Shown one piece after another: positions 28,401-41,300 of a stretch of 64,000 nucleotides of DNA. The stretch is from Sipunculus nudus (lineage: Eukaryota > Annelida > Sipuncula > Golfingiida > Sipunculidae). The position numbers and the translations under genes are program-made. Every line of letters begins with the position of its first letter. The first letter of the stretch is position 1. The notes below the pieces were generated by a model. That model was not told the DNA's origin. It saw only the letters and a list, made by a program, of their open reading frames with translations, and ran no database searches. The DNA is taken from the NCBI GenBank assembly GCA_026874595.1, contig CM049310.1, positions 47,257,058 to 47,321,057 on the forward strand, given 5' to 3'.

Positions 28401-31400
28401 TGTGGAATTCAAATGTTAACCATTCACATTGTTTCTTTTAGATAAGTTAAGAAATTCTTAGCTAACTCTGATGAATGGCCCCTGTTTTGTTTAAGTTATT
28501 TATTGAATTCTTAGCTTACCCTCATGTCAAGAATGGCCCCTGCTTTATACAGGTAACTTAGCGCATCGACCTGGTTCATTTCAGCAGCAAACATCACTGG
28601 TGTTCTCAAATCCTTGTCCAGGACATTGGGATCAGCTCCACACTGAAAATAAATATGTTTAAAGAAACATACAGATATTTGTCAAGACAAATGTAACAGC
28701 ATTATTATTAAGCAAATGTTTTCATTACAATTCATAAAATAAATCATAAATCACACAGACAACACACTTTACTTTAAATCTTTCTGGATAAAAGATTTTT
28801 TACCTGGATATGTCATCAATTAATCAAATTCTGCATCACAATTTGTGCTCTGCAGAATTAAACACACTGTGGCTATTGGCTACATCAAAAAGTCAACATG
28901 TTCCAGTCATATCTTTGACTAAAATATGTCTTTGCAAAGTCTGCGTATGACATTACCTGGATATGTAGATAATTGTATCCGCCAAAACAGAATTTTGCGG
29001 ATACTATGTTTTCAGCTGCACGCCGCCGCCGCCGCCGCAGCCGCCGCGTAGGTTTCCGGAGAACTCCTCCGTAACCGCTGGGCAGAATTTTACGAAACCC
29101 GGGATTATGTTCGGGTCACATGTGAACTGCTGCGCCCCGATTTTGTTTTGACCTCTGACCTTTCCTCTGCGCTCTGCGTCCGTTTGTGCGTCTGTTTTCA
29201 CACATAAACCCACATATCTCGGGAACCGTTTGACGGATCAGGAAAATTTTTTTGCACAAATGTAGCCCTTGGAGAGCTTTATAACATACAAAAAAAATGG
29301 TGGCGCCACCTGCAATCATGTTTGCACAGTGTCCATCTGTTCGTCTGCCTTGGGTTAAAATCACTCATATCTCTGCAGTGACTTGACTAATTCACCTGAA
29401 ATTTGGCATGCGTATACATCCTGGATAGCTTTTCTGATTTTGTGACAGGTGGCGCCACCTACATTCACGTTTACGCTGCAGACATCCAAGCTCATATCTC
29501 AGGAACCGTTTGACCGATCAGGAAAATTTTTTTGCAAAAATGTAGCCCTTGGAGAGCTTTATAACATACACAAAAAATGGTGGCGCCACCTGCAACCATG
29601 TTTGCACAGTGTCCATCTGTTCATGTGCCTTGGGTTAAAATCACTCATATCTCTGCAGTGACTTGACTAATTCACCTGAAATTTGGCATGCGTATACATC
29701 CTGGATAGCTTTTCTGATTTTGTGACAGGTGGCGCCACCTACATTCACGTTTATGCTGCAGACATCCAAGCTCATATCTCGGGAACCGTTTGACCGATCA
29801 GGAAAATTTTTTTGCACAAATGTAGCCCTTGGAGAGCTTTATAACATACACAAAAAATGGAAGCGCCACCTGCAACCATGTTTGCACAGTGTCCATCTGT
29901 TCGTCTGCCTTGGGTTAAAATCACTCATATCTCTGCATTGACTTGACTAATTCACCTGAAATTCGGCATGCGTATACATCCTGGATAGCTTTTCTGATTT
30001 TATGACAGGTGGCGCCACCTACATACACGTTTACGCTGCAGACATCCAAGCTCATATCTCGGGAAGCGTTTGACCGATCAGGAAAATTTTTTTGCACAAA
30101 TGTAGCCCTTGGAGAGCTTTATAACATACGCAAAACTGGTGGCGCCACCTGCAGCCATTTTTGCACAGCTCCTGTCTGTTTGTCTGCCATGGGATAAAAT
30201 CACTCATATCTCGGCAGTGGTTTGACATATCTGGCTAAAATTTTGCAGGTTTATACATCCCCGACAGCTCTCTTGATTTTATGACAGGTGGAGCCACCTG
30301 CATTCTAGTTTATGCAGCAGACATCCAAGCTCATATCTCGGGAACCGTTTGACCGATTGGGCCAAAGTTTTGCATGTGTATAGTTCTCACATAGCTCTTT
30401 ATCATACGCAAAACTGGTGCCATCACCTGCAACCATTTTTGCTCAGCATCCATCTGATTGTCTGCCACGGGCTAAAATCACTCATATACATGTAGTGGTT
30501 TGACTTATCTGCCTTAAATTTTGCATATGTATACAACTGGGACGGCTTTCTGGATTTTGTGGTAGGGGGGGCAACCTTCATACACAATTTGGCTGCAGAC
30601 ATCCATGCTAATATGCAACACTTCACTCTATTTCCCCTTGCCACTTAATCCATGCCTCACTTCACCCGTTCCACTCTGATTTAGGCCGATACACGTAGTC
30701 GCTTGTCGACTACCCGTATTCTAGTTCTACATATGATGTTCCCCTGTCAAGGCAATGTATGAACATGACATTACCAGGATAAGGCAATGTCTGAAGATGA
30801 CATTTCCTGGATAAGGTAATGTCTGAACATGACCTTACCTGGATACGGAAATGTCTGAACATGGCTTTACCTGGATATGTCAATGTCTGAAGATGACATT
30901 GCCTGGATAAGGCAATGTCTACACATGACATTACCTGGATAAGGCAATGTCTAGACATGACATTACCTGGATAAGGCAATGTCTGAACATGACATTACCT
31001 GGATAAGGCAATGTCTGAACATGACATTACCTGGATAAGGTAATGTCTGAAATTCAAATTACTTGGATAAGGCAATGTCTGAACATGAGATTACCTGGAT
31101 AAGGCAATGCTTGCACATAATTATAAGGCAATGTTTGCATATAATGTTACCTGGATATGGCAATACAGACAAAGATTTTTTCTGGATCAGGCAATGCTTG
31201 AATATGACTTTACATAATTTGAAGCAATGTCTGCAGAACATGTAACCAGGATAAGGCAATGTGTGTTACAGAGTGTCTGAATATGATGTTACCTGGACAA
31301 GGCAATGCACAATGGCAAGGTGACCATTATAAGCTGCAGCATGGAGTGGGGACTCATTATTCTGCTCCTCGTTTTTCTGCCCTGGGTCACAGCCGTCACC

Positions 31401-34400
31401 TTGGGGTAACAACAGAATGGACCATTACATTTTAATAATGAGTGAAACACAAACCTGTATAATTACCACACAAATATCAATTGACTTACATTACCAAGGA
31501 TTATACTGTAAGAAGACTGTTCTGTGCGATGGCAGTTTCAACAAAAGCCATACATCTTGGATGTCTCAGGGTTATTTTTCACTGTTATGAATCATGTTTC
31601 ACATTTATAATTCAAGAAGTGACATTTTAGCTGTGATAATAATCAAGACCGCTTGAGTGAATAATACTGGATTAAGGTACAAGAGGAACCAAAACAAGAT
31701 TAATAAAGAATGAAGCAGACAGTAGACCAGAGCACATGATAAATTTGAAAATCAGAGAAAATTATATCAGTTATAGCTTTTAAAGACAGATAAAACACCA
31801 CAAGACAATGGAAAAGAAAACTAAGTAATAGAAAACTGGGGAATACTGGGTAAAAGTTTAAAAGAAGACACAAGGAATTTCATTACTTACAAAGCAAGTA
31901 GAGGACCCTCTCCAAATCACCAGATAATGCAGGGTTGTACAAGTTTTTGGGCCCTGCTCTCATCTTCTTTGGTCGACTGTAACACACACATACAACTTTT
32001 TTTAAGCAATTTGAAGCAATATTAACAAAGGTAATGAAATTAAATCAAAATACAAAACAATGAACTGTTTCCAGTATCATGTGATGAGTTACTAGGCAGT
32101 ATAAATAACACTTTGGTGATCAAGATATGTTATTTTAAATTTTCCTGAAAAGACTATGTGTTTTCTGACAAGTCTCAACTACAGTCAGTAGACAGCATAA
32201 TATGAGGATACAAATGTCTGATTTTGCTTTAACAGGGAAACAGATGTCAAAAGGTGACAAAATTATGACACAAATGTCTGATGACAAAATGAGGATACAG
32301 ATGACTGATGGAGACAAAATAAGGATACAGATGACTGACTGAGACAAAATAAGGATACAGATGAGTGATGGAGACAAAATAAGGATACAGATGACTGATG
32401 GTGAAAAAATAAGGGTACAGATAACTGTTGGAGGAAAAATAAGGATACAGATGACAGATGGTGACAAAATAAGGAAAGTGATGTCTGATGGAGACAAAAT
32501 GAAGATACAGATGTCTGATGGTCACATTCTGAGGATACAGATGTCTGATGGTCACATTCTGAGGATACAGATGTCTGATGGTCACATTCTGAGGATACAG
32601 ATGTCTGATGGTCACATTCTGAGGATACAGATGTCTGATGGTCACATTCTGAGGAAACAGATGTCTGATGGTCACATTCTGAGGATACAGATGTCTGATG
32701 GTCACATTCTGAGGAAACGGTTGTCTGATGGTCACATTCTGAGGATACAGATGTCTGATGGTAACATTATGAGGATACATATGTCTGAAGGTCACATTCT
32801 GAGGATACAGATGTCTGATGGTCACATTATGAGAATACAGATGTCTGATGGTCACATTATGAGGATACAGATTTCTGATGGTGACAATATAATTGTAAGG
32901 ATACAGATGACTAATGGTGGCAAAATGAAGATACATGTCTAAAGTTAGCATTCTATATGTGCACATGCAGTTCACGTGTATGCGATTCGTATATGCATAA
33001 TGCAGCTAAAAAACAGACACCTGTGATTCCATTAATAAGTGTGCATATGCCTTACATATGCAGCAAATCGTGGCCTGAAGTATAGAGCTGCATAAGTAGA
33101 CAAGTCATCTACCAGAGAAATACCCTATCACTGACTTCATAGTTTGGAATATCCCCATCCATTACCATGTGTATTTGTTTTCAATCACTACCCTGATCAA
33201 TAGAATCATTTTGCCAATGCATATGGATATATGGAATCTCTCTGAGAGAATATAATGGATACAGGTAAAGTACTGCATTGGCAAATATGGATTGCTGCCT
33301 TAATGGTGACAAAATCAGATGTCTGATGGTGACAAACTAAGGATACTTACTTTTCTATGTCCAGCACTGACAGCATTGTCTCAAGTTGCACTCGACTTGG
33401 TCCCTTGGGAAGACATTCTGTGGTGATTAAAATTCAAGATCAACAAATAAAATTAAATCAACCCTGATGAGATAAAAGTTTCTGTGACTAAAGAGTGTTA
33501 ACTGCAGAGAATATACTGAAAAATTATATACAGTGTTAATATTTGTTTCAACAGGATGTATATATAAGATAAAACATATCTGTGTGTCCAAAAAAAAAAT
33601 AAAGGAAAAGTGTCAATTATTCATTATAAGCCAGTGTATAAATCCAACTCCCCATGTGTGGAAGGGAGATAACAAAGATTGACTGATCCCTGACACACAC
33701 ACACACATGAAAAGCTCACAGAACAATCATGGATAATAGCTGCTCCTTTTAGCTGATAACTTGGAACATCAACGTATGTACCAAATTTAAAATAATATTT
33801 GTAAGTATATACTAATTATCTTTGCTGGTACCATTCCCTTTGGTGTTCAATGCCAGTAATGTTCTCTTTATTGTCTCTATCAGATAATTTGTACCTGTGG
33901 AAATTTCAATGTCGTTTATTTTAGCCTTGACAGCTGGTTCATCCACCTCCTTCTCTGAATCTACTCGACCTCGACTTGAGCTTGCATAACTGATCTTGGC
34001 CTTTGACCTTAAAGAGTCCCAAATACATGAATATACATGAGTTATGATACATAGACATAAGTTACATCATATCATCACATAGAAAAGCAAAGCATTGCAT
34101 CTATTCATGTAGTAGTAAAACATACATAGCTTTTGTCTACACACAAAAAGTGATATGGTGTACATGTATGACAATGAACTATTGGTTTTTAAATGTGAAA
34201 AACATTAAAAATACGTAGTGGGTCAAGAAATTCAAATGCTCAATAGTACAGCACCTGACCATTAAAGTTTTGAACTGAATCCAGAAGCAAAATCATGTAC
34301 ATTTCATAAAGTAAAATAAAATATTTGTTCAATGTACACATAAAAACAAATAAGCTAATAATACATTTAGCTACTGAACAAGGCTGCCAAGGCTTAAGCA

Positions 34401-37400
34401 AACCTGTTTTCAGAGGATTCAGAATTTCCCTGCACAAGCAATTTTTATGATCATGAAACCAGTTATAACCATATTTGGTTGTGCTGCTAACTATTATTAT
34501 TTTAGCCTATACAAGTCTGTAGTAAGAATCAGTGATGAAGTCGAGTCCACACCATCCCAGTCTGAGTGGAAGTCAGAGTCCAGGACCACTCAAGTTTGAG
34601 TCCAAGTCCATGAAATTCAAGTCCATATTTGCCTTTGAGTCCAAGTCATGTGGAAACCATGTCCTATCCTGAATCAAGAGTCCAATACATATATATCCTT
34701 ACAAAGAAATTTAAAATGTAATTTCAGTTCATCATTTATATTTTTATATTAGTTTACACATGCTTAGTTACATTTAGCTCCTGATTCTAAGCTGAACTTG
34801 GGGATACATCTGGTTTTTTTTTTGGTCATATTTTATTAGTAGTTTGCACTTATATATGTCTTTATAATATCTGGCAGAGTATCTTTTCCTACAGACTTGG
34901 CCTTATAACTTGAATCCATGCCTTCGAGTCTGAGTACAATTCTAAGTCTGGGACCCTCAAAATCAAGTCCAAGTCCCTAAAAAAGTTGACTCTAGTCCGG
35001 ACTCAGTCCAACGTCACTGATAAGAATTCTAGTATTATCATTAGTTTGGCTAATAGGATCATTTTCTGGCATACAAAAATGGCATGCAGTGCCATGCACA
35101 AAGTAGATTTCTCAACAGTTTGATTTGTTGCCACAAGATTTCTTTGCCATTTACAAGGAGTGTATACCAGGTACAGTGATATCTTACCCCTGACTAGCAA
35201 CTCTATTGGGCTTGGAAAATGAGCAAAGTGAGCGTGGTTCCTTCAACCGTACATAGACCTCAACTTGAGCGGACTCCTCACCACAGTGTGGGCAGAAGTA
35301 CTTGTTGTCTTGGAAGAACTGGCAGTTCTTATGGAAGTAGTGGACCCCGGCTCCACTGTCCTTCTTACACTGGTAAAACTTACCCTGAAGCAGAAAAAAC
35401 AGCATTATAGATCTTATGATGTTCCTTATGAAACCTCCCCCATAAGGAAGCCAGGCCAACAGGGGTTGATGAGTTTAATTTTATATCAATATTTGGGTCA
35501 TAATTTTATTGTGGGTGGACCCCTAGTGGGCAAAAATCATTTATTACATTTTTTCCTTCTCCATATTTTTCCTCTCTTTCTGCTCATGTTTTGTTGGCTC
35601 TATATATCAAATATTTCTGATTTTCAAAAACTGACATTTGAGCGAAAATTAGACCTAGGTGACAAATTTGCACCTAGTATTTATTTTTTACCTTGACCTA
35701 ATTTCAAATGTTGTATACTCCATAGCCAAAATCCCATTACTGCTCAGCTGCAAGCATCGGGGAAAAGGCTTCCAGTATTTGCTGAAATGAATCTGTGTGA
35801 TGTGTTTAGCTTACAATACCCTTTTCCAATGGTACATTTACAATAACTTGGATACTTGCGGCTTATCATCTCACAATAATATATGGTAAACTGTGTAGTG
35901 AGCTTATGTTTCAGCTGGTCTAAAAACTTAAAAGTGAAACTGATACATTTATTCAACATGCATATAAATAATCACACTAACTTAAAGTTAATACCCTGTC
36001 TTATTTAGTATTCCAACACCTCAATAACAATATTCTGTGATTTTTACAATTTTTAAATCCAAAGACCCACGTTACTCAAGAACCTAGGAATCTGAAGTAC
36101 TGTTGACTGTACAAAATTTTCAAGAAGTGTATTTCATGTATTTCCAAATAAACAGCAGTTGCTTTCTTGGGCATGCATGATGTGGCATAAAACATATGGT
36201 ATATGATATGATACACAGAATCTTTTAACAGATATGATGGGACTTTGCCATTCAAACACTGTAGTTGTTAACCTACCTGTGTACAGAAGTGTCCACAGCC
36301 TGGACAGCACTGATGCATATTGAGCTGGCGGCGATGAACTTCGCACACGGCTAGAAATGGAATCTTGATGGCTGGACGGACCAGTTGACTTTTGCTCACT
36401 TTATTCCCACACCCCATAACCTGTATTATGTTTACATTGAGAAAGTACTTATGATATCTCAAACCATTTGCCATTGTGACCTGACTGTAAGAAAAAGTTT
36501 CAATGAAGTGCAAATATAACAATGAAACAGTTAACCTAGAAAAATTTGTTCTTTCCCCCTTAATAAATTTTTCATTTGGTAAATTTATTGAAAAGTACAA
36601 AAAGAAAAAAAAAATCAGAAAAAATCACCCAGGAAAGACAAGAAAGACAAAACATCTCAATGTCAATCATACTGTGAGGAGCAATAACACTTTTTGTTTA
36701 ATTTATAAGCTACGGGTTGTTGGTCTCAACTGTAAAGCTGCAACCTTTTAACTCCTGATCCGAAATAGCTGGAGTAGTTATTTTATTACTGACTGACTAT
36801 GGTGTTAAGAATATTATATATGTGCATTCTGGGAGCAATTTTCTGACTGTTATATTTTGCTACATACCTTGCCGTCGATGGAATCGAGCGCCTGGCAGTA
36901 TGTTACATGAGTAAACTGGTTCTGTGTGTGATTGTAATTAATCTTGCAGCAGCACAGAGGGATCAGATCTCCTTCTTTCAATGGACCTGGTTTCTGAAAG
37001 AAATATAATTAGAGTGAAGAAATAAAGTAGTTCTCACTATGCATTCTGGTCAAACTGTGTTAACAAATAGATTAACTCCTAGAGGGAACAATTTGACCAG
37101 AACATGTGACTTGCCATGAGAAACCTTTGGCATGTGAGATACACAGTAGAACCAAACGTCACTACAAATTCTATGTCTATCTGCTATATGAAATAAGCAG
37201 CTTTCATTGCAGCATTATAGTCCAATTTATTCAATGACACTACGATAATAAACATAATCTAGAAGTGCTCAGAATAAATTCATGCAGCTTTTACAACAGG
37301 CTGCATCCAAACCACAATAATCTTATTATTTATTACCATACTGTTCATTACTGTTCTTCGTGAACAAATAGGCACAATAAAGAGGAATGTAAGATCCAGT

Positions 37401-38270
37401 CTTCACTACCTTGTGATCAGGTCCTTCTTGGCTATCCACCGAGTGCGAGTCCTCTGGCGTGCGTGGGGGTGTCACGGGGTAGCTGATACCGTTTGGGGTA
37501 TTGACATATTTCACTAATTCACTTCCACCAGGTCCCACCTTCAAGAATGCACCAATGACCAATTCATCTACACATATCTCTGTCAGTTTCACATATTCAG
37601 ATTTAAAGTCTGTATCAACATGTAATAAACATCTCTTATAAGAATCAATAGATAGTCTGAAAGATTACTAAGGAAATTATTTTTTAAATACTTAAAAACA
37701 CCCTTTACTACATTATCAAAATATTTAAATAAGATTTCATATGTTGTTAAATCTGACTGGTGGCGAGTCCACTCACCATAGGTCTAACTGTAGAGGCAGT
37801 AGGGATGGCTGCCTGCATGTTCTGAGGTACTGCTGATGCCATGGCAGGAGCCACAACACCTGCTGCCACCTGCTGGTGCAGTAAGCCAGGGTTACTGATC
37901 AGCGGATGTGTATAAACAGCAGCCTCCATCTTAGAGCTCGGCCCAGCCTGTAGCAGCCCAGTCAACTTTGGGAGAGACTTGGATATGCTCCCTGGGGGTT
38001 CTTTAACATCATCTTGGTCCATCGGATCAGGCTCAGGGATATTTTTTATGGGTGTAAGGGTGGGTGGGGGTCTGCCTGGTGTACCTGGCTCACTCACAGT
38101 GTCCTGTTCTGTGCGAGCTTTCTTGGATCCTGCAGTCAACAACATACAAACATGACAATGAGCTTGTCTGTAAATACATAATGTAACTTGAGGAGAATTA
38201 CATTGAATAAAAGTGAAACAAACAGAGGACATAGTAAGCAGGACCACATGTATTCAACATTTTTTATATT

Positions 38271-38315
<45 letters not shown>

Positions 38316-41300
38316 ATTATATATATTTATATTTTATTTTATTGGGGGGGGAGAGTCATTTTCACAGATAACTTTCACAATTTACTTGAACTTGGTCTGA
38401 AAATTCTGTTACTGGTATGTGATCTAGAGACTGAAAGATCTTGAAAAAGCCTGAAAAAAAATTCCTCTAGCATTTGGCTAAATTTAGAAACCATTGTGTT
38501 GGTAATTTATCAGAAATGTGCCTATAGACAAATAGGGAAGAAGTCTTATCCTGGCAATTGGAAACCCAACTATTGCCAAAATACCATTTATTTTTAGCAA
38601 ATGTTGCCAGAGGGAGGTATAAAAGATCATCTTTTACATCATACCAGGAGATATTGTATTAAAAAGACAAGATATCAATGATTTTTTTTCTTCAAATCAT
38701 GCACCCTCCTTTAAGCTCCCCATGTATAACCTATCAGCAACATACAGCATACAGAATGGTGGTTATAATGCAAATAAACAGAGAAAAAATTATAAAACTT
38801 GATATTGCCACTACCAAGCATATCAATTCATTCAATTGAAAAAACATGAACATGAACTTTACCCCACAGCCCATAAAAATGGATCCTTTTACATTACAAT
38901 GGGTAATATCATTCCATGTAACCTGACCATTATCTTGAGGCACTGACCTAATTTTCATTTCTATGAAAGGATATAAAATAAATGGTCTGCACTAAATGAT
39001 ACATTCGAGTTGATTCAATGCAGGGTGTTTTAAAATTATTGTAATATCACAGAAAAATGTCACATGACAATTGAATTTACTGGGGGATAACTGGTGTCAG
39101 ACAGTTTGTATCGAACACTGCCTGATTTAAACAAATGCTGGTATAATAATTTATCTGTGCTTGTTTTGGTAAGACAGCAGGAGATTAATGACTGCAATAA
39201 TTTTTTCCTTAAACAGGAAGCATCAAAATATTTATACTTTGATTCAATATATGCTAAAAATTCACAATGAATGAAACCTCTGTCATCCGCATGAATGGCC
39301 AGATTGTTACAACTGGTCAGATAAGCATATTTGGATTTAAATTCATTTTTGGATATCCATACCAGGAATGTGGTATTATTTTTCTTTCCGCAAATTGGGA
39401 ACTGCCTTTTCATGTTCTGTACCAATGACCTTTGTTATTTTATGATGTTTACAGAAAATATCACTAAAAGCAAAATTTAACGGACAGTGGAGCAGAGTAA
39501 AGTAAGTAGTTGACAAAAGTGAATGGCTTAGACTAAGTTAGAGATTAAAACAAAACAAAATGCAGTGGTTCTTACCATAATTATTACTAATGTTAATATT
39601 AATATGAATATATTGTTAATTACGACAAATGAACATAAGATTCTTTTATGTTAATTTAATTCATGCTAAATGAATTAGGCTAAAAAAATAAAAGATATGG
39701 TTCTCAGGCACAGCGCGCATCAATTTTAACCCCCCGCATCTAAATTTTTTATTTTGATTTTCAATAGAAACAAACCAATTTTGAGCTCCAGCCGCTCAGA
39801 CATTTTGTTCAGAAGTAAAAATAATACAGTTTTGATATTATTTCCTTTTTTATGAAGTGCTTTTACCTGTTTAGCAAATATATGCTGTTTTATCATGCTT
39901 TTCCCTGACCATATGACAGTTTTATTGAAACATGCAAAAAAATGGGTAAAAACATCTCCACCCACCAATTTCCGAAAAAAGTGCCCAATAACCAAACTTT
40001 TTTTTTGCCTTAAACATAGTTTTAGCCATAACCTAATTCATGCAGAGGAAGATGTAAAAGACTGCCAATGCATCTGACACTGTATAGCTCTTGAGTTCTG
40101 CCATTTTTCTAAAATGGGACTTCCTAATTAATATTTTACTTTGAAAAAGGAATATTGGTTGATGTTAGATGGGTTTGTTTAATACATCCTACCTCATCTC
40201 TTTTTTTTTTTATTTTGTAATCATCCTTCTGGGTTGCCCTATATAAATAATCATTATCAACTATGTCCAGTTATTACCAAATGTTTCCCCTTGGAAGAGC
40301 CATACCTGGTGTAAACAATCTGTCACACACTGGTGATCCCTCTCACAGAGACTTCTAAGGCCAAAAAAAAATAAGGTCTGGTTCCCGGGCACTTTTTTTA
40401 TAAATCAATGCGGGCGGGTGATTTTTTACCTTTCTTTTGTATATTTCAATAAAAATGTCATATGATCAGAGAAAAGCCTGATAATTACAATTTTATTGGC
40501 ATAACAAGTTAAAGCACTACAAAACAAAGGAAATTTTATCAAAGTTTATTATTTATCTTCTTGAAAAGAAATGTCCAAGCAGCTTGAGCCCAAAATTGGT
40601 AAGATTTGATACAGGGATTTTCAACTGATGTGCCTGAGAACAATACTTTTTATTTTTTTTTGCCTAATGCTTTTCTCTATTCTTGAAGCATCTCTGACAC
40701 CAAAATGCTTGGCTCATCGGATTAACTGAATTTTCTCCCATTCATTTTTCAGACTTTAGATGGAGGGTGAGATCATAGCCCTTGGTCAGTTCCAAGTCCA
40801 TACTTCCCCTAACAAACAGTACTGAGATATACATAAATTTATACATCACAGACTGGGAATGGCACATCATGAATAAAATTAGGATGACATATAAATCCTT
40901 CACTAAATGTGTTTGATTACAGACTGCAAAATACATAACATTAGGTAATTACCCCCATTGACCTGCACTACTCCACATATGCCTGGAGTTTGCCACACTA
41001 TATTGTTCAAGTGGTATATGATACCATACTTTATTTGCAATTTGGTTTAGTATTTATTAGTTTCTGAAAAAGATATGTATTTACATAACAGAAATGTAAT
41101 TACATAACAATCTCCCTTTAATCACTACTGGTGTAACTTAAATCAGTGTTTACCTTCAACTTTGAAAACACCATTGATGTAAAATTTTAGTTCAAATGTT
41201 CTGTGAAGCATCCAACTGTTATTTATGCAAAAGATGCCATGACCTAATTTTCACTGTGAGATTTTCACCTGGGTAACTTTTTCTATCAGCAAATATTGTA

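Noticed and set aside
29449-30197. Three similar 62-70-codon frames beginning MAPPTFTF or MAPPTYTF
   Set aside because: They repeat at exactly 280 bp because of the tandem units in the Helitron-like element and end within each unit.
30710-31311. CRISPR-like array
   Set aside because: Units are contiguous without unique spacers, and the host is an animal genome. It is a minisatellite.
32247-32975. 242-codon minus-strand and 193-codon plus-strand open frames
   Set aside because: Both are consequences of a 30-bp tandem repeat without stops. There is no start context, splice logic or non-repetitive sequence.
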